A stretch of 40,868 bases of DNA from assembly GCF_000170855.1 (NCBI RefSeq), contig NZ_ABCQ01000041.1, forward strand, positions 1 to 40,868, given 5' to 3'. The stretch comes from Moritella sp. PE36 (lineage in GTDB: Bacteria > Pseudomonadota > Gammaproteobacteria > Enterobacterales > Moritellaceae). The translations under genes and the position numbers were made by a program. The notes under the pieces are model-generated. The model made no database searches. It worked only from the letters and a program-made list of their open reading frames with translations, and had not been told where the DNA came from. Shown piece after piece: positions 9,902-17,610 of this stretch (within the stretch, counting starts at the first letter, position 1; each line of letters starts with the position of its first letter).

Positions 9902-11692
9902 ATGCCTCAAGCAATAGAACAGAAATTAGCAGCAATACGTGCACATATGGATGCAGCAAACTTAGACGCATTTATCGTTCCCCGCGCAGATGAATACCTT
10001 GGCGAGTATGTACCAGCACATAACGAACGTTTATTATGGTGCAGTGACTTTACCGGCTCTGCAGGCACAGTCATAATTTTAAAAGACCGTGCCGCCATTT
10101 TTACCGATGGTCGTTATACTATTCAGGTTAAGCAGCAAGTTAATGGCGAGTTTTTTGAGTTTTATCATCTTATCGACACACCACATGTTGCTTGGTTAAG
10201 TGAACAACTGTCCGCGAATGCCAATGTCGGTTATGACGCCAAAGTACATAATTTAAATTGGCATAACGCCAGTAAAAAAATCTTAGCAGATAAACAAATC
10301 GACTTAGTGGCAGTCGATGCCAACCCAATTGATTTAAGCTGGTCAGATAGACCAATACCAACAGAAAATGTAGGCCTGTTACTCGACGAGAAATACACAG
10401 GTCAATCAAGTTTAGAGAAACGCCAACAGATCGGCGTTGATATCGCCAAGCAAGGTGCTGACGCCGTGATTATCAGTGCATTAGACTCTATCGCTTGGTT
10501 ATTGAATATCCGTGGTAAAGACATTCATTGCTTCTGCGTGATCTTAGGCAGTGCGGTATTACGTAAAGATGGCTCCATGACGTTCTTCACCAATCCTGCG
10601 AAGATCCCAGCAGGATTCCACGAGCACGTAGGCGCAGGTGTCAAGATTGTTGATGAAGCACAAGCAACAGCAACTTACCAAGCCCTAGGTGAGCAACAAC
10701 TACAGGTATTGGCCGATCCGGAAGCATCTAATGCATTTAGCCAGTTAACCGCACAACAAGCTGGCGCCACCCTAATTGCTGGCAATGATCCGGTGGCATT
10801 ACCAAAAGCGTGTAAAAATGCCGTTGAACTTGCGGGTATGCGTGCCTCACATATTCGAGACGGCGCGTCAGAAGTTCGCTTCCTACATTGGCTAGAAACA
10901 GAAGTAGCCGCGGGCCGTTTGCATGATGAAGCCTATCTGTCTGACAAACTCACCGGTTTCCGAGCATCAAACGAGAACTTCGTTGAATTAAGTTTTGATA
11001 CTATTTCTGCAGCCGGTGCTAACGCTGCAATGTGCCACTACAATCATAACAATGGTGTACCTGCGCAATTACCAATGGACAGCATTTACTTAGTGGACTC
11101 TGGTGCCCAATATCTTGATGGCACCACCGATATTACCCGTACCGTGGCGATTGGGTCACCAAGTGCTGAACACAAAAAGATGTTCACGCTAGTATTAAAA
11201 GGTCATATCGCACTGGCTAAAATGAAGTTCCCAGCAGGCACTAACGGTGGACAACTGGATTCACTGGCGCGTCAATTTTTATGGCAGCAAGGTTATGATT
11301 ATGACCACGGTACTGGACACGGTGTCGGTTGTTTCTTGAATGTACACGAAGGTCCACACCGTATTGGTAAAAACTCGAACGGCGTAGCATTAATACCGGG
11401 CATGGTGGTATCCAATGAGCCGGGTTACTACAAGCAAGATGAATACGGTATCCGTTGTGAGAATCTAATTTATGTGGTGGCTAAAGATAGTGGCCATGAT
11501 GGCAAGACATTCTACGAATTTGAAACATTAACACTGGTTCCTTTTGATTTGCATCTGATAGATCAACAACTACTCTCACAAGACGAAGTAAACTGGATCA
11601 ATGCTTATCACACCCAAGTACGTGACGCATTATCACCATTGTTAACCGGTGCTGATTTACAGTGGTTATCTCAAGCTACACACGCTATTTAA
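9902..11692 (+). CDS. Xaa-Pro aminopeptidase, three-domain type (M24B)
   Basis: Metallopeptidase that removes an N-terminal residue preceding proline. At 596 residues it is the long form, with two creatinase-like N-terminal domains, the pita-bread catalytic domain and a C-terminal extension, resembling eukaryotic APP1 more than E. coli PepP (about 440). All five metal ligands are visible: Asp399 and Asp410 (VDSGAQYLDGTTDITRT), His473 (GTGHGVG), Glu506 (SNEPGYY) and Glu520 (RCENLIYV). No signal peptide is seen, so it is cytosolic. The ATG at 9902 has only a weak upstream purine stretch. A DyP peroxidase follows after 55 bp containing a perfect hairpin. Family is firm; specificity is inferred. 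Confidence 0.93.
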   Translation: MPQAIEQKLAAIRAHMDAANLDAFIVPRADEYLGEYVPAHNERLLWCSDFTGSAGTVIILKDRAAIFTDGRYTIQVKQQVNGEFFEFYHLIDTPHVAWLSEQLSANANVGYDAKVHNLNWHNASKKILADKQIDLVAVDANPIDLSWSDRPIPTENVGLLLDEKYTGQSSLEKRQQIGVDIAKQGADAVIISALDSIAWLLNIRGKDIHCFCVILGSAVLRKDGSMTFFTNPAKIPAGFHEHVGAGVKIVDEAQATATYQALGEQQLQVLADPEASNAFSQLTAQQAGATLIAGNDPVALPKACKNAVELAGMRASHIRDGASEVRFLHWLETEVAAGRLHDEAYLSDKLTGFRASNENFVELSFDTISAAGANAAMCHYNHNNGVPAQLPMDSIYLVDSGAQYLDGTTDITRTVAIGSPSAEHKKMFTLVLKGHIALAKMKFPAGTNGGQLDSLARQFLWQQGYDYDHGTGHGVGCFLNVHEGPHRIGKNSNGVALIPGMVVSNEPGYYKQDEYGIRCENLIYVVAKDSGHDGKTFYEFETLTLVPFDLHLIDQQLLSQDEVNWINAYHTQVRDALSPLLTGADLQWLSQATHAI

Positions 11693-11700
11693 TTATTCTC

Positions 11701-11728
11701 TAACCAATCTAAGCGATTAGATTGGTTA
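11701..11728 (+). other. Perfect hairpin with GCGA tetraloop between peptidase and peroxidase genes
   Basis: TAACCAATCTAA and TTAGATTGGTTA form a perfect 12-bp stem closed by GCGA, a GNRA tetraloop. It starts 8 nt after the peptidase stop and ends 19 nt before the peroxidase ATG. No T-run follows; AAAAGGAG, the ribosome site of the next gene, comes shortly after. It may protect or process the mRNA rather than terminate it. Confidence 0.6.
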
Positions 11729-11747
11729 TGCATTAAAAGGAGTTGGC

Positions 11748-12629
11748 ATGACCCAACCACAGAACGCTATTTTTAACGAACAAAGTCAAAGCTACCATCA
11801 TTTAGAGTACAAATTTAAAGACGATGTTTATTTAGCAAACATTCAAAGTGCACTGCAAACGGCACTATGCAAACAAACTGACGACATTAACATTGTTGTT
11901 GCTTTTGGTCGTAGCGCCACCAATACCCTATTACCTGATTTGCAATTAACCGCATTTGACGACTTTACCGAGATCGCCAGTCCACACGGAAAAAAAGCCA
12001 TCGCCAGTCAAGGTGATGTCATGTTTTGGATCCACAGCGACAATGCTAGCCATACGTTAGAGCAAGCATTCCATATCCAATCAGCACTAAGTAAAATTGC
12101 CGATAATCAGTTGGATATTTCCGGTTTCCAATACCATAAGAATCGCGATTTAATTGGTTTTGTTGATGGTACTGCCAATCCCAAAGAAGATGCACGTCAA
12201 TTAGCCTCACTGATCCCAGAAGGCCAGCCAGGCGCAGGTGGTAGCTTCGTGTTATCACAAAAATGGGTACATGATTTGGCCAGCTTCAATGCGATGCCGG
12301 TACCGGAACAAGAAGCGGTTGTAGGCCGTACCAAAGAAGACGATATCGAGTTATCCGGCGATGCGATGCCAGCGAATTCACACGTTAGCCGTACCGACGT
12401 ATCGGGCATGAAAATATACCGTCGTAGTTCACCTTATGGTAACGCATCCGAACACGGACTATACTTTTTAGCATTCGCATGTGAACAATTACGCTTTACC
12501 ACTCAATTACAACGTATGTACGGAATTCCAGACGGCGTCACAGATAGATTAATTGATTATTCAGATGCGGTAACAGGATCATACTGGTTTGCCCCTTCTC
12601 AAACAGAACTAGATACATTGATGAGTTAA
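11748..12629 (+). CDS. DyP-type heme peroxidase (YfeX-like)
   Basis: Cytosolic heme peroxidase of the dye-decolorising family, 293 residues, closest in form to E. coli YfeX. The distal GFVDG motif is at 137-141 with Asp140. The proximal heme ligand is probably His212 in NSHVSR, and a distal Arg is in YRRSSPY (225-226). The C-terminal half has the usual second ferredoxin-like domain. There is no Tat signal, which sets it apart from EfeB, and no encapsulin gene lies nearby. A strong ribosome site (AAAAGGAG) precedes the ATG. It may be co-transcribed with the upstream aminopeptidase and the downstream reductase. The physiological substrate is unknown. Confidence 0.93.
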   Translation: MTQPQNAIFNEQSQSYHHLEYKFKDDVYLANIQSALQTALCKQTDDINIVVAFGRSATNTLLPDLQLTAFDDFTEIASPHGKKAIASQGDVMFWIHSDNASHTLEQAFHIQSALSKIADNQLDISGFQYHKNRDLIGFVDGTANPKEDARQLASLIPEGQPGAGGSFVLSQKWVHDLASFNAMPVPEQEAVVGRTKEDDIELSGDAMPANSHVSRTDVSGMKIYRRSSPYGNASEHGLYFLAFACEQLRFTTQLQRMYGIPDGVTDRLIDYSDAVTGSYWFAPSQTELDTLMS

Positions 12630-12655
12630 TTTGCATTCAACTGGGAGCGATGATT

Positions 12656-13195
12656 ATGTCGAACGTTATTTTGTATATAGCCACTAGCCTTGATGGCTAC
12701 ATTGCCAAAGTAGACCATGACATTTCATGGCTCTCAAATGTCGAAGTAAAAGGGGAGGATTATGGCTATCGAGATTTTTTCGATGGTATCAGTGCCGTCA
12801 TTATGGGTAACACATCCTTTCAGGTCATCAAAGATTTTGATGACTGGCCATACGCCGACAAGCAATGTTTTGTCGCTTCTCACTCACCCGATATTACCCC
12901 GAATGATAACGTTACTTTTATTACCGATCCTGCTGCAACGATCAAACAATTAAAAGCCAGCTCGAAGGGAAATATTTGGTTACTTGGGGGCGCAAACTTG
13001 GCCGATTCCTTATTACGTCTTGATCTTGTAGATGAATTAATTTTGTCCACCATTCCTATTTTACTCGGTAACGGCATCCGATTATTTAATGCGCCCTTGC
13101 CAGAGCTTGGAGTGATCCTATTATCCTCTCAATCTTATCCATCTGGGCTTATCCAAACACATTATAAGATAATAAAAAACAACAAAAGTGCATGA
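12656..13195 (+). CDS. RibD C-terminal/DHFR-like reductase
   Basis: Small protein (179 residues) of the RibD_C/dihydrofolate-reductase-like family. It opens with VILYIATSLDGYIAK, the characteristic strand plus SLDG motif. In the middle is a helix-loop with VIMGNTSFQVI. NIWLLGGANLADSLL matches the conserved GG cofactor-binding stretch, and the end carries the usual strand pair. Such proteins bind NAD(P)H, but most have no assigned substrate. I start it at ATG 12656 because GGGAG lies 8 nt upstream; the ATG at 12650 is only 2 nt from it. It follows the DyP gene by 26 bp, so translation from a shared mRNA is likely. Confidence 0.85.
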   Translation: MSNVILYIATSLDGYIAKVDHDISWLSNVEVKGEDYGYRDFFDGISAVIMGNTSFQVIKDFDDWPYADKQCFVASHSPDITPNDNVTFITDPAATIKQLKASSKGNIWLLGGANLADSLLRLDLVDELILSTIPILLGNGIRLFNAPLPELGVILLSSQSYPSGLIQTHYKIIKNNKSA

Positions 13196-13221
13196 TACAT
13201 ACGAATCCACATTAATATGGT

Positions 13222-13251
13222 CGATGCCGCTAATATACATGAGCGGCATCG
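13222..13251 (+). terminator. Stem-loop after the RibD/DHFR-like gene
   Basis: CGATGCCGCT / AGCGGCATCG form a perfect 10-bp GC-rich stem with a 10-nt loop, 26 nt after the stop. There is no T-run, so termination is only likely, not certain. Confidence 0.45.
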
Positions 13252-13433
13252 CCTTACCTCTGCTCAGTAATCGACCCACATTAAAATAGCCTCAAAACAA
13301 GTGTTAACTTGCGTTTTACTCTATTCGCGGTTTATCTACATTGAAAATTAAAGTAATATTATGTTATTCATTGTTTTATTATAAAACGAATATCCTTTTT
13401 TGAATTTAATCCTAAGTATAAGAGTCCTTATCC

Positions 13434-13889
13434 ATGTCTAAATGGTTAACAGCTGGTGTGAGTATTATCTCAATCGCCGTAGTCGGTTATTTCAACGTCT
13501 TCTATCAGCCGCAGCAGGATCTCAACCGCATTCAATTACCACTGCAGCAAGACTGTCGTGTTAATCAACAAAAATGTCAGGTTCAGTTAACGCCAGAACA
13601 AACAATTTCGCTGTCGATCACACCATTCAATGCCAAGCCGATGACGCCATTATCGATAAATTTAAACGGCACTCGAATTGATAATGCCAGCATTGCGATT
13701 AATGGGATGAATATGACCATGCCCGGCTTCCCTACTGCGCTGAATGCGATTGACAAGGATAAATACCACGCCGAGACAGCACTGGCGATCTGCATACAGG
13801 GTGAGATGTTATGGCAAGCAGACTTAACCATCACAGTTGCTGGCCAACCTTATTTGATACCGTTTCAATTTACCACGACAACTAATTAA
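13434..13889 (+). CDS. Membrane-anchored protein of the copper-delivery operon, unknown function
   Basis: I do not recognise this 151-residue protein by name. Residues 5-23 form one hydrophobic segment without a clear cleavage site, so it is probably an N-terminal membrane anchor with the rest in the periplasm. The soluble part is predicted mostly beta. It has a cysteine pair (CRVNQQKC), a third cysteine in ICIQGEML, and a methionine-rich loop GMNMTMPG. The overall look recalls small FixH/YtkA-type proteins, which have a similar Met-containing strand, but this is inference. It begins a unit with PCu(A)C (14 bp away) and SCO1, so a part in copper delivery or cytochrome oxidase assembly is likely. 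Confidence 0.75.
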   Translation: MSKWLTAGVSIISIAVVGYFNVFYQPQQDLNRIQLPLQQDCRVNQQKCQVQLTPEQTISLSITPFNAKPMTPLSINLNGTRIDNASIAINGMNMTMPGFPTALNAIDKDKYHAETALAICIQGEMLWQADLTITVAGQPYLIPFQFTTTTN

Positions 13890-13903
13890 CTCAGGACGAA
13901 ACA

Positions 13904-14413
13904 ATGCAAAAATCAATAATCACCACGCTTATCGCGACTGCTATTTTTTCTGTAGCACCAACATTTGCGGCTGAAAAAACTAACATCATGATCATGGATG
14001 CTTGGGTTCGTGCAGCGCCACCATCAGCAAAAGTGCAAGCCGCTTTTTTCAACGTGATGAATCACAGTAATAAACCAATCGTGATCACGAATGTTGAAGC
14101 ACAAGGTTTTGGCCGTAGCGAACTGCATTTATCAGGTAAAAAAGACGGCATGATGACAATGCAAAAACAGTTGCAAGTGACGATCCCTGCAAACACTATT
14201 TTTCAGTTTAAGCCTGGTGGCTACCATGTGATGTTATTAGAACCAAACAAGATCGCAGCGCCGGGTGAAGTGGTTAATGTATCGTTTACGTTATTAAATG
14301 GTGACAAGATCAGTGCGAAAATGCCTGTTAAGCGTGATAACAGTAAAGCTAAAATGGATCACAGCAAGATGGACCATAGCAAAATGGACCACTCGAATAT
14401 GAAACATAATTAG
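13904..14413 (+). CDS. PCu(A)C family periplasmic copper chaperone with Met/His-rich tail
   Basis: Periplasmic copper chaperone (DUF461/PCu(A)C) that hands Cu(I) to the CuA or CuB site of cytochrome oxidase, often with SCO proteins. Residues 1-23 are a signal peptide ending near TFAA. The copper motif H-x10-M-x21-H-x-M is complete: His75, Met86, His108, Met110. After the cupredoxin-like domain the last 20 residues are repeats of KMDHS, adding further Met and His ligands. It sits between the 151-residue anchored protein and SCO1, with gaps of 14 and 19 bp, so the three are almost surely one operon. Family assignment is firm; the role of the tail is inference. Confidence 0.93.
   Translation: MQKSIITTLIATAIFSVAPTFAAEKTNIMIMDAWVRAAPPSAKVQAAFFNVMNHSNKPIVITNVEAQGFGRSELHLSGKKDGMMTMQKQLQVTIPANTIFQFKPGGYHVMLLEPNKIAAPGEVVNVSFTLLNGDKISAKMPVKRDNSKAKMDHSKMDHSKMDHSNMKHN
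14351..14410 (+). repeat. 15-bp tandem repeat encoding the KMDHS tail
   Basis: Four consecutive 15-nt units, starting AAAATGGATCACAGC and diverging with each copy (the last is AATATGAAACATAAT), encode K-M-D-H-S type pentapeptides at the PCu(A)C C-terminus. Unit number could vary between strains through slippage. Confidence 0.85.
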
Positions 14414-14432
14414 TTTCGACAAAGGGACACGA

Positions 14433-15083
14433 ATGAAAAAATCTAAGGCTATCATCGCTGCGGGTATTATTGGCCTTAGCGCGCTTGGCGCTATGGTTGC
14501 CAATAATATGCAACAGCCAAGTTTACCGACATTCACGACAGCTTACGCACAACCTCAGCAAGTAACCCTGCCAGATGTCGTTCTCGGCAATAATCAAGCA
14601 CACACCAGTGCCTTGTTTAAAGATAAATGGTCATTAGTATTCTTCGGTTATGCTAGCTGCCCAGACGTTTGTCCGACCGAGCTATACAATCTCAACAATG
14701 TTGCAAGCATCATGACTACGGCCGGTAAAACCATGCCACAAGTGGTCTTTATCTCTGTCGACCCACAACGAGATAGTAATGAGATGCTGACCAGCTACGC
14801 GCAATTTTATAACGATGAATTCATCGGGATCACCGGTGAAACCAGCGAGATCGATAAATTAGTGGCTAGCTTTGGGGTTATTTATCAAAAAACGTTTTTA
14901 GCTAATAATGGTCAGTATGTCTCTGTGCCTTACAGTAGTCCAATTCCAGAAGACCAGCGTGAGAGTTATTTAATTAATCATTCATCTCGATTGTATTTAG
15001 TTAATCCAGAAGGACAATATGTAGCGGCATTTGCACCGCCCCATAGCGCGAAAAAAATAGCGGCAGACCTGCTTAAATTATAA
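14433..15083 (+). CDS. SCO1/SenC family copper metallochaperone
   Basis: Thioredoxin-fold protein anchored in the inner membrane by an N-terminal helix (residues about 6-23) and facing the periplasm. SCO proteins bind copper or reduce the CuA cysteines during assembly of cytochrome c oxidase. The CxxxC motif is Cys76/Cys80 (GYASCPDVCPTEL), and the third ligand is His183 (YLINHSSRLYL). The conserved FISVDPQRD stretch lies between. Length 216 is typical. AAAGGGA precedes the ATG. It is the last gene of the copper unit and converges on an Lrp-type regulator with only 17 bp between stops. No oxidase genes are in the window. Confidence 0.94.
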   Translation: MKKSKAIIAAGIIGLSALGAMVANNMQQPSLPTFTTAYAQPQQVTLPDVVLGNNQAHTSALFKDKWSLVFFGYASCPDVCPTELYNLNNVASIMTTAGKTMPQVVFISVDPQRDSNEMLTSYAQFYNDEFIGITGETSEIDKLVASFGVIYQKTFLANNGQYVSVPYSSPIPEDQRESYLINHSSRLYLVNPEGQYVAAFAPPHSAKKIAADLLKL

Positions 15084-15100
15084 TAATGCAGGGTTCGTTA

Positions 15101-15559
15101 TTAAGAGATCGGTAATTGCGTCGTATTTTTTAACCTTTCCATCGCAAAGGAAGAGGTGACATCTGTTAGTCCATCGACGCAATTAACCAATCGTTTATAA
15201 AACACATCAAATGCCGCCATGTCTTTTACTAATACCTTCATCATGTAATCGTATTCTCCGGCCATACGGTAAAACTCGATCACTTCGGCAAAGTCATTGA
15301 CACTAACAACAAATTTCTTAAACCAGCTATCGCTGTGATTTTGTGTTTTTATATTAACAAAGGCGGTCAGTGCTAGGCCGAGTTTTTGCTCATTAAGTAA
15401 AGCCACACGACGTAAAATATAACCATTATCTTCTAAACGTTTTAATCGTTTCCAGCAAGGTGAGACAGTTAAACTCACTTTGTCGGCAAGATCAGCAATT
15501 GACAGCGACGCATCACGCTGCAACAAATCTAAAATCAATTTATCCTTCGAATCTAACAT
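15101..15559 (-). CDS. Lrp/AsnC family transcriptional regulator
   Basis: DNA-binding regulator of 152 residues. The N-terminal winged helix-turn-helix (about 5-60) carries the family signature [20 protein letters not shown] and the LEDNGYI wing. The C-terminal RAM/Lrp domain (about 70-140) binds effectors, usually amino acids, and forms dimers to octamers. Length and layout are standard. It is transcribed towards SCO1 and away from dctB, with about 220 bp between its start and the dctB start, so it may affect dctB or itself. Such position is only suggestive. It is not the global Lrp by any feature I can see; the effector is unknown. Confidence 0.93.
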   Translation of the reverse strand: MLDSKDKLILDLLQRDASLSIADLADKVSLTVSPCWKRLKRLEDNGYILRRVALLNEQKLGLALTAFVNIKTQNHSDSWFKKFVVSVNDFAEVIEFYRMAGEYDYMMKVLVKDMAAFDVFYKRLVNCVDGLTDVTSSFAMERLKNTTQLPIS

Positions 15560-15776
15560 AGTGAAGTAATTCCTTTCTTTAAAAATCCAATTAATGACAT
15601 TCTAATCTCAACCATCGTGTTTGGTAAATAGTTTAGGGGATAGTTGCGGTGCTCGTAAGATAAACCGCTTAATAAATAGATAAAATAACACTAGGATAAG
15701 TACCTGGCTCGCACTCTGACCGCCATTGATTGGAAATTTAACCATGTTACGTTATTGTATGCATAGAGGTGTAATA

Positions 15777-17558
15777 ATGTTAACGACACGAAAATTTTTA
15801 ATTGGTTTTTATCTCATCAGTGTAATTATTTTATCAAGCTGGGTTTGGCGATCCGGTTACGCTAAATTAGTCAGCCAAAGCAATCAACAATTAGATATTT
15901 TTGCGGCTCACTTACAAAGCCAATTACAACGCTTTGACGCTATTCCCAGATTACTGTTCGATCAAAAGTTAGTGGTCGCGAGTTTACAAGATATCGACAA
16001 TGCGCAACTGCAAGAAAAAACCAGTCGTTATTTAAAACATGTTAACAATACCATTGGCGCGTCAGATACTTATCTTATCGATCTTAATGGCACCACCATC
16101 GCCGCCAATAACTGGCGCGATGAACAAACCTTCATTGGCAAAAATTTTGCTTTCCGTCCTTACTTTCAGCAAGCCGTTAGCGGACAACAAGGCCGCTACT
16201 TTGCGTTAGGCACGACATCGGGACAACGCGGGTATTACTTTTCCTCTCCGGTTATCAACGCAGATAAAATCATTGGTGTTGTCGTGGTGAAAATGGATCT
16301 ATCGAAAATTGAAAAAGAGTGGACCGGCAAACAATCTCACTTTATGGTGACGGATGATGACAATGTTATTTTTATTTCCAATACCCAGTCATGGCTGCTG
16401 CATAGTTTAACGCCGCTGAGTACCGAAAAATTACAACAAATAGACCGTAGCCGCCGTTATGGTGACAAGAGAATTGCCGCACTAAACTTCTCAGGCCCGC
16501 TCGAGGACAACCCCACCCTATTACAGCTAACGACAAGTAAACCGTTTGCGACTAATTATCTTTCCATCAGTAAATATATGCCCGCAGCGGGTTGGACGGT
16601 AAGGGTCTTCGCCCCCTTAACCGCGATCTTCATTGATATTGCTATTGGCATGGTATTACTGTCACTCGTTTTTTGGTTGCTCAATTTACGCTTAAGATTA
16701 TCCATGCATAAACGTCAGCGCGACCAGGACAAAGAAGTACAGCGCATCAAAACCAAGCACAAATTAGAACAAGAAGTTAAACGCCGCACCGCAGATCTAA
16801 ATAACGAGATCATTGAACGGCAGAAAATGGAACAAACCCTGCGAGATACCCAAAAAGAACTGATCCAGACCGCTAAGTTAGCGGTATTGGGTCAGCTGTC
16901 AGCGAGCATCAGCCATGAATTAAATAACCCACTCGCAGCCATTCGTAGTTATGCCGATAATGCCTTGGTATTTTTGCAACGCGAACAACATCAGTCAACA
17001 CAAGATAATCTCCAACGGATCATTCATTTAACTGAGCGCATGGCAAAAATAAGTTCACAGTTAAAATTTTTCGCCCGTAAATCCAGCGGTGAATTGCACA
17101 CAGTGCCACTGCGGAATGTGATTAACATGGCCGTCGAGTTAGTCAAACCGCAATTAAAAAATAACCAGGTCAGTATTACTGTGGATGACGCCAACATTGA
17201 TGTTCAGGTTAATGTCGACCAGGTACAACTAGAGCAAGTGCTGGTGAATTTATTATCCAATGCCATGCAAGCGGTTGAAGACACCAGTGAAAAACATATT
17301 CATATTATTTTGTGCCGACATCAAGAGCAAGTCATTGTCCAAGTTGATGATTCAGGCTCAGGAATAAACCCAGTAAATTTACCGCAACTGTTTGATCCAT
17401 TTTTTACTACCAAGGACACAGGTCTCGGTCTGGGTTTATCCATATCCCACAAAATAATGCGTAATATGCACGGCAACATTAAAGCAGAAAACCGCCCTAA
17501 TTCTGGGGCCAGATTTAGCCTTAGCTTGCCCATAGCTGCAATCACCGAGTTAGCATAA
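15777..17558 (+). CDS. dctB: C4-dicarboxylate sensor histidine kinase
   Basis: Inner-membrane sensor kinase of the DctB type, paired with the next gene. A transmembrane helix near residues 8-25 is followed by a double-PAS-like (dCache) periplasmic domain to about 275, including the conserved FAFRPYFQQAVSG segment typical of DctB. A second membrane helix lies near 282-302 and a coiled coil follows. The H-box SISHELNNPLA has the phospho-accepting His380. The ATPase domain shows DDSGSGI and TGLGLGLSIS. I start at ATG 15777 because AGAGGT lies 6 nt upstream; in-frame upstream starts lack a ribosome site. C4-dicarboxylates as ligand is inferred from the adjacent dctD and dctPQM genes. Confidence 0.9.
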   Translation: MLTTRKFLIGFYLISVIILSSWVWRSGYAKLVSQSNQQLDIFAAHLQSQLQRFDAIPRLLFDQKLVVASLQDIDNAQLQEKTSRYLKHVNNTIGASDTYLIDLNGTTIAANNWRDEQTFIGKNFAFRPYFQQAVSGQQGRYFALGTTSGQRGYYFSSPVINADKIIGVVVVKMDLSKIEKEWTGKQSHFMVTDDDNVIFISNTQSWLLHSLTPLSTEKLQQIDRSRRYGDKRIAALNFSGPLEDNPTLLQLTTSKPFATNYLSISKYMPAAGWTVRVFAPLTAIFIDIAIGMVLLSLVFWLLNLRLRLSMHKRQRDQDKEVQRIKTKHKLEQEVKRRTADLNNEIIERQKMEQTLRDTQKELIQTAKLAVLGQLSASISHELNNPLAAIRSYADNALVFLQREQHQSTQDNLQRIIHLTERMAKISSQLKFFARKSSGELHTVPLRNVINMAVELVKPQLKNNQVSITVDDANIDVQVNVDQVQLEQVLVNLLSNAMQAVEDTSEKHIHIILCRHQEQVIVQVDDSGSGINPVNLPQLFDPFFTTKDTGLGLGLSISHKIMRNMHGNIKAENRPNSGARFSLSLPIAAITELA

Positions 17559-17610
17559 AACAATGACAGTGCCATCACAGCGCTATTACAAGACAAGCAT
17601 AGGATAAATA

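Noticed and set aside
15084-15100. Terminator between SCO1 and the Lrp-type regulator
   Set aside because: The 17-bp gap and flanking ends contain no stem-loop with T-run.
15752-15776. Earlier starts for dctB (TTG 15726, ATG 15744, ATG 15759)
   Set aside because: None has a Shine-Dalgarno; AGAGGT lies 6 nt before ATG 15777, and the membrane helix begins properly from there.
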